From contig DBGEOK010000046.1 of assembly GCA_048370855.1 (NCBI GenBank), positions 38,168-102,167 on the forward strand: a DNA stretch of 64,000 nucleotides, given 5' to 3'. Positions 8,533-17,616 of this stretch are shown in pieces. This DNA is from Limiplasma sp048370855 (lineage in GTDB: Bacteria; Bacillota; Clostridia; Christensenellales; Aristaeellaceae). The notes under the pieces were generated by a model. It searched no databases. It was not told the DNA's origin and worked only from the letters and a program-made list of their open reading frames with translations. Made by a program: the position numbers and the translations under genes. The stretch's first letter is position 1, and each line of letters starts with the position of its first letter.

Positions 8533-9795
8533 TCATTCCAATCCTTTGCTTAAATCCGCAATCAGGTCGTCGGCATTCTCCAGCCCAATGCTCAAGCGGA
8601 TCAGCTCCGGCGCGACTCCCGCCGCCCGCAGCTCCTCCTCGTTCATCTGCCCGTGCGTCGTGCTCGCCGGATGAATGACAAGGCTTTTGGCATCCGCCAC
8701 ATTCGCCAAAAGGCTGAAAAGGCGAAGCCTGTCAATCACCTTACGGCCCTCCGCCACCCCTCCCCGCACGCCGAAGCTCAGGACGGCGCCCGCGCCGTTG
8801 GGAAGATATTTCCGCGCCCGCTCATAATAAAGATCCCCGGGAAGGGACGGATAATGCACATAGGCCACGTTGGGGTGAAAACGCAAAAACTCCGCGACCG
8901 CCAGCGCGTTATCGCAATGCCTGCGCACACGCAGGCTCAGCGTTTCCAACCCCTGCAAAATCAAAAACGCGTTAAAGGGACTCAAGCACGCGCCAAATTC
9001 CCGAATCATTTGGCAGCGAAGGCGCGCGGCGACCGGAGCCCCGGTATCGGCATAGACGATACCCCCATTTTGAGCGTCTGGCGCGTTCATCGCGGGAAAA
9101 CGCTTTCCATGAAAATCAAACGAGCCCATATCCACCACGCAGCCGCCGATAGCCGTCCCATGGCCTCCCGCATACTTGCTCAGGGAGTGTATCACCAGAT
9201 CAGCGCCAAACGCGCGGGCACGGAAGATCGGCGGTATGCCGAAGGTGTTGTCCAGCACCATCGGAACCCCATGGCGGACCGCGATTTGATGTATTTCCTC
9301 AAAATCCGGAACATTCATATTCGGATTGCAGATGGTTTCCAGATAAATCATTTTGGTATCAGGCGTAATGGCGCTCTCCAGCGCTTCAAGATCGTCGGGG
9401 GGAATAAAGGTCGTTCGGATGCCGCTCACCTGCGGAAGCCTCGCGGAAAAAAGGGTATGCGTTCCGCCGTACAAGGTGGAAATGGATACAATGTGATCCC
9501 CCTGGCCGCATAGAGCGTACACGGCCGCGCAGATCGCCGCCATCCCGCTGGAAAAGGCCACGGCCTGCTTACCCTGCTCCAAAGCGGCCATTCTCTTTTC
9601 CAATACCTCTACCGTCGGGTTTTCAATGCGCGTATAGGTGTAGCCCGGCACGCTTCCGTCAAAAACGCCGGCCGCCTCCTCCGCCCCTTCGTAGCAGTAG
9701 CTGGTGGTTTGATAGATGGGCACCGCCCTGGCGCGGGTTTCGCTGTCCGGCGTCTGTCCCGCGTGCAATTGTAACGTATCAAAACCATATTCCAT
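8533..9795 (-). CDS. metY: MetY, O-acetylhomoserine sulfhydrylase
   Basis: A PLP enzyme of the Cys/Met metabolism family that makes homocysteine from O-acetylhomoserine and sulfide, bypassing cystathionine. In 420 residues the PLP lysine is K207 within HSLSKYAGGHG, with YTRIENPTVE and SSGMAAI near 54-88 and QGLETLSLR in the C-terminal half. The ATG at 9795 follows AAGGAG and replaces a 35-codon unsupported extension. It is the first enzyme gene of the met operon. Its leader holds a terminator-like hairpin and a small open frame. Confidence 0.96.
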   Translation of the reverse strand: MEYGFDTLQLHAGQTPDSETRARAVPIYQTTSYCYEGAEEAAGVFDGSVPGYTYTRIENPTVEVLEKRMAALEQGKQAVAFSSGMAAICAAVYALCGQGDHIVSISTLYGGTHTLFSARLPQVSGIRTTFIPPDDLEALESAITPDTKMIYLETICNPNMNVPDFEEIHQIAVRHGVPMVLDNTFGIPPIFRARAFGADLVIHSLSKYAGGHGTAIGGCVVDMGSFDFHGKRFPAMNAPDAQNGGIVYADTGAPVAARLRCQMIREFGACLSPFNAFLILQGLETLSLRVRRHCDNALAVAEFLRFHPNVAYVHYPSLPGDLYYERARKYLPNGAGAVLSFGVRGGVAEGRKVIDRLRLFSLLANVADAKSLVIHPASTTHGQMNEEELRAAGVAPELIRLSIGLENADDLIADLSKGLE

Positions 9796-9820
9796 CGGTA
9801 TCCGCTCCTTCCTGCCGGGC

Positions 9821-9955
9821 CTATTTAATAAAACAAGCCTTCCCAAAGCGGGAGGGCTTATCACGATAAAGACAGCTCCGACGTTCGCCCGCGGCCGCAA
9901 GAACCTTACCTGGCAGGCACGGAAACGCGTTCGCCTCCGCTGCTTCCTTGCTCAT
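9821..9955 (-). CDS. Possible 44-codon leader ORF before metY
   Basis: An ATG at 9955 preceded by GGAGG seven bases upstream opens a 44-codon frame ending in TAG at 9821, just before the metY ribosome binding site. The last part of the frame runs through a terminator-like hairpin (9835-9859). Three Cys codons and no internal Met codon are present. It could be a leader peptide that tunes read-through, or chance. No family is recognised. Confidence 0.3.
   Translation of the reverse strand: MSKEAAEANAFPCLPGKVLAAAGERRSCLYRDKPSRFGKACFIK
9827..9859 (-). terminator. Intrinsic terminator or attenuator in the metY leader
   Basis: On the minus strand a stem pairing AAGCC and TCCC with GGGA and GGCTT (one mismatched base on each side) is followed by GTTTTATT. 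It sits between dnaN and metY, 30 nt before the metY start, and may end dnaN transcripts or attenuate the met operon. Confidence 0.6.
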
Positions 9956-10032
9956 GCCGCCGCCTCCGTTTCCATGCGCCGCACATTGACGCGCGGGCAA
10001 AAAATTCCGTTTTTGTTTGCAATCCGGCTGAA

Positions 10033-11148
10033 TCAGTTATAAACGCGCACCGGAAGAACCAGGTAAAGGTAGCTGTCCCCTTCCAGCGGAGAGATGACGC
10101 AGGGGCTTACATTTGTGTTCATACAAAGCGTACAGCATTCCTCATCCACGTTTTTGATAACGTCGCTGATATATCGCGCGTTAAAGGCGATCTCAATATC
10201 CTCGCCTTCCAGATGCGCGTCCAGCTCTTCCAGAACGTCTCCCAGCTCGCTCATGGAGGTAATGCGCAAATTGTCCTGCGACGCTTTCATCCTGATGAGG
10301 TTATTTTTTCCTTCCTTCGCCATCAGGCTGGCGCGCTCAATCGCGTCCTGAAGCTCCTTGCGCTTCACCGTCACGCGGCTCAGCCACGCCGTGGGCAAGA
10401 TTTGGCGGTAGTTAATATATTCGCCCGCCAGCAGGCTGGTAACCAAAGTCGTGTTGCCGATCACAGCCATCAGGTGCGTGCTGTCCAGATGGAAGGTCGC
10501 CATCTCATCGTCACTGTCCATGATATGGGCGATTTCGCCCATGACGCGACCGGGTATAATCGCCGTGATTTGCTCCGTGCCATCCGGCAGTACAAACTGG
10601 TCGTGCAGGCGCTGGAGCGCCAAACGGAACCCGTCCAGGCCCACCAGACGGAGCTCGTCCCTCGTTACCTCCATCAGGCACCCGGTCAAGGCCTGGCGGC
10701 TTTCCTGAAGCGCGATGGCAAAGGTGACCTTATTGATCATATCCCGCAGGCGCTTTTGCGGAAAGTGAAGCGCATGCGTATGGACCAGATCCTTCATCTG
10801 CGGAAATTCATTTGTCGCCGCGCCGGCAATGGTGGAACGGCTTTGGCAGCAGCGCACCGTTACGACCAGCTTTTCGTTCATGGTAAAGGTAACGGTTCCT
10901 TCCGGAAGCTTGCGAACGATTTCCGTCAGCAGCTTGCCGGGAAGCACGACCTCCCCCTCCTGGGAAACGTCGGCCTGTACGCGCGCCTTGATGCTGAGGG
11001 AACCGTCCGAGCACATCAGATAAACGCCGTTTTCCTCGGCGCGCAGCAGCACGCCTTCCAGGATTTGTACGGCAGGGCGGGAGCTAAGCGCCCTTGTCGC
11101 GTTGACTAAGCCATAAAGAAGCTCCTGAGCAGAACATTCAAACTTCAT
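10033..11148 (-). CDS. dnaN: DnaN, DNA polymerase III sliding clamp (beta subunit)
   Basis: A ring-forming processivity factor of 371 residues with three repeated clamp domains. Typical segments are LLRAEENGVYLMCSDGSLSIKARV (about 25-50), LVGLDGFRLALQR (about 155-168), IAFNARYISDVIKNVD and the C-terminal YLVLPVRVYN, where the hydrophobic cleft for clamp-binding peptides ends. A GAGGTT site precedes the ATG at 11148. In most Firmicutes dnaA lies immediately upstream. Here it is missing and an origin-like intergenic region takes its place. Confidence 0.98.
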   Translation of the reverse strand: MKFECSAQELLYGLVNATRALSSRPAVQILEGVLLRAEENGVYLMCSDGSLSIKARVQADVSQEGEVVLPGKLLTEIVRKLPEGTVTFTMNEKLVVTVRCCQSRSTIAGAATNEFPQMKDLVHTHALHFPQKRLRDMINKVTFAIALQESRQALTGCLMEVTRDELRLVGLDGFRLALQRLHDQFVLPDGTEQITAIIPGRVMGEIAHIMDSDDEMATFHLDSTHLMAVIGNTTLVTSLLAGEYINYRQILPTAWLSRVTVKRKELQDAIERASLMAKEGKNNLIRMKASQDNLRITSMSELGDVLEELDAHLEGEDIEIAFNARYISDVIKNVDEECCTLCMNTNVSPCVISPLEGDSYLYLVLPVRVYN

Positions 11149-11547
11149 TTGAGAACCTCCGCAACCGTTGTTGTAGTATATTTATGTATAGAGTAGTAGT
11201 AGTAGGGCCTGTGGAAAGCGTGGAAAACCCTCTTTGGGTCAGGCGGGCCTTTCATTCGCCCTTGGAAAGCGGGTGGAAAAACCGGGGCATTCCGGCGCGT
11301 TTTCCATGGGGCATTTGGCGCGGACGCTAGGAAAGGCAAAGCCATCTCACACCTTTTCGAGATTGAAAAGGCCGTTTCCTGCCGTTTTGCATGAAAACCT
11401 TTCGACAAGAGGCAGCCGGCCAGGGATAAAAACAGGCTTTTCCATATTTGGCACAGGCTAAGGAAAAGTAATTGTTGAAAAAATGAACGGCGGGGATCAA
11501 GGGATCGCCAAAAAAGTCAACTTTTTTTCCATAGTGTTTTCAACAGC
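11149..11547. other. Candidate replication origin upstream of dnaN
   Basis: No gene is supported here. Reading the plus strand: an AT-rich stretch (11171-11190), a TAG-repeat array GAGTAGTAGTAGTAG (11191-11205), a GGCC spacer (11206-11209), then two adjacent 9-mers TGTGGAAAG (11210-11218) and CGTGGAAAA (11219-11227). Further TTTTCCA-type 9-mers lie at 11272-11280, 11300-11308, 11438-11446 and 11525-11533. The layout matches the DnaA-trio, GC cluster and DnaA-box module described for Bacillus oriC. The boxes deviate from TTATCCACA by one or more bases, so this is a candidate only. Confidence 0.5.
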
Positions 11548-11805
11548 TTACAGCCTGTTGCTGATGACGTCGAGCAAAGCCTCGGTCGCGGCGGCTTCGT
11601 CCTCGCCGTCCGCGATCAGCGTCATTTCGCCGTTTTTGGGAATGGACTGCGAAAGCAAACCGATCATGCTTTTCGCGTTGAGCACAATGCCGTCCCTTTC
11701 CAGGGTCAGGGTGCATTGATACCGCGAGGATACCTGTGCGATGATCGCGGCTTTTTCACGCCCGATTGGCATTTTTGCTTTCAGGTTGATCTCGGTTCTC
11801 AGCAT
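11548..11805 (-). CDS. crh: Crh-like HPr-family protein without the active-site histidine
   Basis: An 85-residue HPr fold protein. Aligned without gaps to Bacillus Crh, the regulatory serine is kept as S46 in NAKSMIGLLS. Position 15, the phosphorylated His of true HPr, is Gly (PIGREKAA), and Arg17 is Glu. It should therefore not carry phosphate in the PTS but could be phosphorylated on Ser46 by HPr kinase and work with CcpA or bind other partners, as known for Crh. It starts inside the end of whiA (7-nt overlap), with AAGGAGG inside whiA, the same gene order as whiA-crh in Bacillus. Confidence 0.85.
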   Translation of the reverse strand: MLRTEINLKAKMPIGREKAAIIAQVSSRYQCTLTLERDGIVLNAKSMIGLLSQSIPKNGEMTLIADGEDEAAATEALLDVISNRL

Positions 11806-12755
11806 GGGTTTTCCTCCTTATGGGTTTGCACATACGCCATCAGGCGGCGCATGCGATGGTTGACGCCGCTTTTTCCAATCGGCGGCTGAAGCGAAGCGCC
11901 AAGCTCCGCAAGCGAGGCGTCCGGCTGGTTCAGGCGCGCGAGCGCTATTTCCTGCAGGGACGGCGGCAGGCGGAAGATGCGGTTTTCTTTTTGAAGCCAT
12001 TCGATGGCTTCGCGCTGTTCGTTGCCGGCCTCGATCTGCTTGTGAAGATTAAAGGCGTCGCAGTTCATAGCCCGGTTTACCGCCCCGAGCACCTCGCGCT
12101 TCACGCGCAGATCCTCGATCTTCATGACCGCCTGGTGCGCGCCTACCGCGGTCAAAAAGTTTACAATATGGTCGCTTTGCTTCAGGTAAAGGTAAGCATG
12201 CTCCCTTCTTGCGCTCTGCTTCACGGGCAGTCCCAGCTTGCCCAGGCATTTGGCCGTAGCGTAGCGCGCTTCCTCATCCCGGTACGACAGCTCCAGATGG
12301 TAGGCTTGCTCAGGGTTGGAAAGCGTGCCCCCGCCCAGCATGACGCCCCGTAAAAACGCGCGCGCGCAACAGCTTTTGGAAAGGGATACGCGGGGAGAGG
12401 TGGAACGCAGCGTCTGCGAACCGTCTCCGTTTGTCTCCATCATTCCCAGGGCGCTCAGGAAAACGGGGGATTGCACGGGACCCAGCGTCAGCACGGCGTT
12501 CCGGGTCCCGCCAAACCGGGCGTGCGTGACGTAATGGATTTGGGGCGTCAGGCCCATGGTACGCACAAGAAGCGTATAGGCGCGGCGGCAGACCGCCATG
12601 CTTTCGCCTGAAAACTGGACGTTTACCCGTCCTCGCCCAAGCAGGCTCAGGCTGCCCATGGACATAAAAAGGGCGCTTAGCTCGCTTAGCCGGCAGCATT
12701 CCTTTTCCGGCTCAACTGCGCAGAGCTCCTTCTTGCAATCGGAGGAAAAAGACAT
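11799..12755 (-). CDS. whiA: WhiA, sporulation and division regulator
   Basis: A 318-residue DNA-binding protein of the WhiA family: an N-terminal LAGLIDADG-like pair of domains (FLRGVMLGGGTLSNPEQAYHLEL near 130-155) and a C-terminal helix-turn-helix (SLAELGASLQPPIGKSGVNHRMRRL near 275-305). In Firmicutes it influences cell division and chromosome segregation. The start follows GAAAGGAAATT. Its usual neighbours rapZ and yvcK are not here: rapZ is at 47.8 kb and yvcK was not found. Confidence 0.96.
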   Translation of the reverse strand: MSFSSDCKKELCAVEPEKECCRLSELSALFMSMGSLSLLGRGRVNVQFSGESMAVCRRAYTLLVRTMGLTPQIHYVTHARFGGTRNAVLTLGPVQSPVFLSALGMMETNGDGSQTLRSTSPRVSLSKSCCARAFLRGVMLGGGTLSNPEQAYHLELSYRDEEARYATAKCLGKLGLPVKQSARREHAYLYLKQSDHIVNFLTAVGAHQAVMKIEDLRVKREVLGAVNRAMNCDAFNLHKQIEAGNEQREAIEWLQKENRIFRLPPSLQEIALARLNQPDASLAELGASLQPPIGKSGVNHRMRRLMAYVQTHKEENPC

Positions 12756-13441
12756 AGAATTTCCTTTCAGGCTTCACGCTTTCGCCGGTTCAAAGCGGGG
12801 CGCTTTCACAGCCGGTCGGAAAGAAGCAAGCAGGCGGAAAAACCGGTCGCGCGGCGGCGGTTCCGACGCCGGCTATATGGCCGCAATCCGGGCAAGAGAG
12901 AAAGGCGCGGACGCTAGACGAAGCAAGGCGGTTGGCAAAAGGCCCTTCCATAACCGGCCGGCGAAGCTGGCGACGCGCAATTTCAAGGGCGGGCATACCC
13001 TGACGCCGCATCGATCCCGTCCGTTCGGGCCGGGATGCCTGGAGGGCCAGCCCAGAGAAGGCCCGCGGGAGCCTCGACAGTCTGAACGCCGCATAATCCG
13101 GCCCATGCCGCCGTCAGAAAAACGCACGCCGGAAGCAAGCGTTGACGAAACCGGCGGTCCCGCGACAGGCCGCGCCAAAATGCGGTCATCAAAACGGCAG
13201 CGGCGGCAAAGTACAAAACCGTCGTCAGCGCGCGCGTTTCTGTGCCGAAGCCCGCGTCGGGCAGGGAGCTTTTGGTTGGACCGGCGCACGAGGCGGCAAG
13301 AAAATACGCGCGTCAAACTCCGAAGGGATGGATCATGCCGGGCCGCCCGCATGGCAAGCATCAGGGCGCGCGCCGCTCCGACGGGGAACGCCCGATCCTA
13401 TTGTACCCTTTGAAACGCTCCGCGTCAATAAAAGAGCGGGA
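12756..13441. other. Long intergenic region, no supported gene
   Basis: About 690 bp without a convincing gene. On the minus strand one frame (about 12983-13310) encodes two hydrophobic stretches separated by a basic loop, but it lacks a good start or ribosome binding site. The region marks a change from minus-strand genes to mainly plus-strand genes. Confidence 0.5.
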
Positions 13442-13470
13442 TTGACGGGAAAAAAGCGGCGCGGTATACT
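13442..13470 (+). promoter_or_regulatory. Sigma-A promoter of the SPL-family gene
   Basis: TTGACG (13442-13447), a 17-bp spacer, and TATACT (13465-13470), 38 bp upstream of the GTG start. Confidence 0.85.
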
Positions 13471-13508
13471 GGCGTCAGCCTATCAACCAACAAGCGAGGG
13501 GACGGCGC

Positions 13509-14408
13509 GTGAAAGAGGTGGAGACGGTTCCGGCGAAGCGCCTATTGCTGCCCGCCAGAATGAGGGACGATTCGTTTTTTCTCTCCGATTATACGTGTAA
13601 TCTATATCGGGGATGCAACCATGGATGCGTTTATTGCGACAGCCGAAGCGTTTGCTACCATATCGACCGCTTCGACACGGTGCGCGTGAAGAAGGACGCG
13701 CTGAAAATGCTGGAGGATGAGCTGCGGCGCAAGCGAAGTCCGGGTATTGTGACCATGGGCGCGGCCAGCGACCCTTATAATAAGGTGGAAGAAAGGCTCG
13801 AGGTTACGCGCGGCGCGTTGTCCCTGCTGCTGAAATATGGTTTCGGAGTAGGGATGAGCACCAAAAGCGCGCTGATTTCCCGGGACGCGGACGTCCTTGG
13901 AAGCATGGCGAAAAAAACGCCCGTTCAGGCGAGCTTTTCCATTACCACGGCGGAGGATTCGCTGGCGGCTTTGCTGGAACCGCACGCCCCGCCAAGCTCG
14001 GCGCGCTTTGCCGCAATGCGGGCGCTGGCTGAGGCGGGGGTTCTTACAGGCGTCTGGATGAACCCAATGCTGCCCTTTATCACCGACCTGGAGGAGAACG
14101 TCCGGGCCGTTGTGCGGTTGACAAAGGAGCATGGCGGGCGCTATGTCATTTGCTTTTTTGGCATGACGCTAAGGGAAGGGGACCGTGAATACTTTTATCA
14201 GGCCCTCGATAGCGAGCCGCGCTTTTTGGGCGTCCGGCAAAAGTACGTGGACGCGTTTGGGCTGTCCTACGTGTGCCCCAGCCCAAAGGCGGCTGCCCTG
14301 GCGTCCCTGATGCGCGAGGAATGCGACCGGGCGGGGCTTTTCTGGCGCTTTCGGGAGCTGAACCAGGCGATGGCGCGTCGGCAGCCTGAGCAGTTATCCT
14401 TCTTTTGA
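13509..14408 (+). CDS. SPL-family radical SAM protein
   Basis: A 299-residue radical SAM protein with the cluster motif CNHGCVYC near residues 36-43, in the C-x3-C-x2-C spacing of the spore-photoproduct-lyase / Rv2578c family. Other family traits are YRGCNHGC, TMGAASDPYNKVE and GVGMSTKSALISRD. A DNA repair or nucleic-acid-linked role is possible. True SplB has a conserved Cys near its end that I do not clearly see, so I do not call it SplB. The GTG start at 13509 follows GAGGGG. It stands alone behind its own promoter and converges on the phosphoesterase gene. Confidence 0.85.
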   Translation: MKEVETVPAKRLLLPARMRDDSFFLSDYTCNLYRGCNHGCVYCDSRSVCYHIDRFDTVRVKKDALKMLEDELRRKRSPGIVTMGAASDPYNKVEERLEVTRGALSLLLKYGFGVGMSTKSALISRDADVLGSMAKKTPVQASFSITTAEDSLAALLEPHAPPSSARFAAMRALAEAGVLTGVWMNPMLPFITDLEENVRAVVRLTKEHGGRYVICFFGMTLREGDREYFYQALDSEPRFLGVRQKYVDAFGLSYVCPSPKAAALASLMREECDRAGLFWRFRELNQAMARRQPEQLSFF

Positions 14409-14419
14409 GGCGTCGGATG

Positions 14420-15121
14420 TCATCGGCTGTATACTCCGGTTTCGATTTCCCGGATATAGGCGTCGATGCGCGGGACAAGAGGCGTTAGGCGGGCGTCCTG
14501 CACGGCGCGTTCCCGGTCGTAATCCAATTGGCGAAAACGGATTTCAAAGGGCGCCTCCGCTTGACCGTTCTCGCCGTTGACAATGGCGTAACAGCATTTC
14601 GGTATGCCCATCGCGTTTCCCACGCTGCCGGTATTCAAAAAGATGCCTGGCGACATGGTGCGCATGCCCTGACGGTGCGCGTCCGCATAGGCGACAACGT
14701 CGTAGCGCATGCCCTGCTCATCCTCAAAGAAGGGCGCGATCAGCTCGGCTTGGCTTTGCACCACAACCAGCTCCTCCATTTTAGGGCGTCCGTGGAACAG
14801 GCGAACGCGACGCCCGCTGAGCCATAGCTCGTATTCACCCGGCAGCTCGCACAGCTTTTGAAGGCGGCTTTCACCTAGCTGCTCCCAGTAAAAAACGTCC
14901 GGCGGAAACATTTTTCTGCCAACGCCGTAATCCCAGTTTCCACCCAGAATCAGGTCGCAGTTTGCAAAGGCCCAGTCAAAGGTAAAATCGCTGCTGGGGC
15001 CCTTGCCCACAATATCCCCCAGGCAAAAAATCCGGTCTACGGATTGGGCCGACAGGTCGCGCTCCAGGGCCTCGGTTGCGGGGCGGTTGCCATGTAGGTC
15101 CGCCACAAGGGCAATTTGCAT
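14420..15121 (-). CDS. Calcineurin-like metallophosphoesterase
   Basis: A 233-residue phosphoesterase with the two-metal motifs in order: ADLHGN (residues 7-12), GDIVGKGP (about 35-42), GGNWD (about 59-63, replacing the usual GNHE) and HGRP (about 109-112). It resembles the YfcE/MJ0936-like branch of small cytoplasmic phosphodiesterases. Substrate cannot be predicted. It has AAGGAGG before the ATG and its own promoter. Confidence 0.85.
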   Translation of the reverse strand: MQIALVADLHGNRPATEALERDLSAQSVDRIFCLGDIVGKGPSSDFTFDWAFANCDLILGGNWDYGVGRKMFPPDVFYWEQLGESRLQKLCELPGEYELWLSGRRVRLFHGRPKMEELVVVQSQAELIAPFFEDEQGMRYDVVAYADAHRQGMRTMSPGIFLNTGSVGNAMGIPKCCYAIVNGENGQAEAPFEIRFRQLDYDRERAVQDARLTPLVPRIDAYIREIETGVYSR

Positions 15122-15264
15122 CGCCGAACGCCTCCTTTTTGTACCGCCCGCCGGACGTTCGGGACCGGACCCCGCGTGGGCGGTAACGCCGTTATTTTCA
15201 GACGGAAAAAGCGGATCAGGCAGACAAAATATCCCACTGCTTCATAAAAAAATCCGCCAAGCCC

Positions 15265-15293
15265 AGTATAACAGGGGAAAACTCATTTCGCAA
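15265..15293 (-). promoter_or_regulatory. Sigma-A promoter of the phosphoesterase gene
   Basis: On the minus strand TTGCGA (15288-15293), 17-bp spacer, TATACT (15265-15270). It lies 144 bp upstream of the start, leaving a long leader in which I see no recognisable riboswitch. Confidence 0.7.
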
Positions 15294-15369
15294 GAAGCAT
15301 ATGAGGAAAGGCATGAAGCGCACGTCCGTGACGCGAAGGCAGAGGATTTATGAAAAACAAAAATACCTC

Positions 15370-15398
15370 TTGACAAGCGGGTGCATAATATGCATAAT
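15370..15398 (+). promoter_or_regulatory. Sigma-A promoter of the arginine operon
   Basis: TTGACA (15370-15375), 17-bp spacer, CATAAT (15393-15398), 34 bp before argG. Confidence 0.85.
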
Positions 15399-15407
15399 AT
15401 GTGCATA
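15389..15407. promoter_or_regulatory. Putative ArgR operator at the arginine promoter
   Basis: A palindrome with arms TATGCA and TGCATA around a 7-bp AT core covers the -10 hexamer. Nearby words TGCATAATATGCA and TTCATTCATGA give further ARG-box-like half sites. Repression by ArgR with arginine is inferred; no argR gene is in view. Confidence 0.6.
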
Positions 15408-15431
15408 TTCATTCATGAGGAGGATGACGTT

Positions 15432-16667
<1,236 letters not shown>

Positions 16668-16670
16668 GCC

Positions 16671-17603
16671 ATGGCGACGGTCTTTATTGACGGCAACCAA
16701 GGGACGACGGGGCTTCGCATTGCGCATCGGCTGAAGGCCAGAGACGGGCTTTCCTTGCTCTGCCTTCCGGAAAGGGAGCGGAAAAGCCTTCCGGCGCGCG
16801 CGGAGCTGGCGCGCGTGGCGGATATTACCTTCCTTTGCCTTCCGGACGACGCCAGCCGGGAGCTGGTAGAATCGCTGGGGGAAGGCGAGGCGCGCCTGAT
16901 CGACGCCTCTACCGCGCACCGGACGGACCCGCGCTTTGTGTACGGCTTTCCCGAGCTATCACCGGAGCGCCCGCGCGCGATCGCGGCGAGCCGACGCGTC
17001 GCCGTGCCGGGCTGTCACGCCAGCGGCTGCGTCGCCCTGCTGAAGCCGTTGCTGGCGTCCGGCGCGCTGGCGCCGGACACGGCGGTATCCCTGACTTCCC
17101 TGACAGGATATAGCGGGGGCGGGAAAAAGATGATTGCCGAATACGAGGCGGAGGGACGGCCGGCTTCCCTGCACGCGCCGCGGCCCTACGCGGTTTCTCA
17201 GGAGCACAAGCATCTGCCTGAAATTGTCCGGGAATGCGGGCTTGCGGCTCCGCCCGTATTTCAGCCCATCGTCATGGACGCGTACAGCGGCATGCTCGTA
17301 TCGCTGCCCATCCGCCGGGATATGCTGCGAAGAGGGCTCTCGCTCACGCAGGCGGGGGAAATTTATCGGGCCTTTTATCAGGGCCAGCCGCTTGTGCGCG
17401 TCCTCCAGGAAAACCCGGAAGCGCATATCGACAGCGCCAGCCTTTCCGGAACCGATAAGATGGAGATTTTTGTAACCGGAAACGACGAGCGGATGATCGC
17501 TTATGCCCGCCTGGACAACCTGGGCAAAGGCGCCAGCGGCGCGGCGATCCAGTGCATGAACCTGATGCTGGGGCTTGACATGACCGAGGGGCTGGTATTT
17601 TGA
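16671..17603 (+). CDS. argC: ArgC, N-acetyl-gamma-glutamyl-phosphate reductase (short type)
   Basis: NADPH-dependent reduction of acetylglutamyl phosphate to the semialdehyde. At 310 residues it belongs to the short ArgC type rather than the 340-350 residue type. Motifs are DGNQGTTGLRI at 7-17, LIDASTAHR, the active-site VPGCHASGCVAL near 112-123, and HKHLPEI. It starts 3 nt after the argG stop. Confidence 0.93.
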   Translation: MATVFIDGNQGTTGLRIAHRLKARDGLSLLCLPERERKSLPARAELARVADITFLCLPDDASRELVESLGEGEARLIDASTAHRTDPRFVYGFPELSPERPRAIAASRRVAVPGCHASGCVALLKPLLASGALAPDTAVSLTSLTGYSGGGKKMIAEYEAEGRPASLHAPRPYAVSQEHKHLPEIVRECGLAAPPVFQPIVMDAYSGMLVSLPIRRDMLRRGLSLTQAGEIYRAFYQGQPLVRVLQENPEAHIDSASLSGTDKMEIFVTGNDERMIAYARLDNLGKGASGAAIQCMNLMLGLDMTEGLVF

Positions 17604-17616
17604 AAGGAGCGTCCAG

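Noticed and set aside
9796..10032. SAM riboswitch upstream of metY
   Set aside because: The conserved core of SAM-I was sought on the minus strand and not found; only a terminator-like hairpin and a short stem are present.
11145..11408. Minus-strand frame of 87 codons upstream of dnaN
   Set aside because: It runs through the TAG array and box-like repeats of the origin-like region, has poor composition and no ribosome binding site.
11317..12917. 14-bp direct repeat GGCGCGGACGCTAG at 11317-11330 and 12904-12917
   Set aside because: Two copies flank whiA-crh, but in a GC-rich 64-kb sequence several 14-mers are expected to recur by chance.
12983..13216. Minus-strand frame with two hydrophobic segments
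   Set aside because: Only a TTG without a ribosome binding site could start it, and no family resemblance is visible. It may be a decayed gene.
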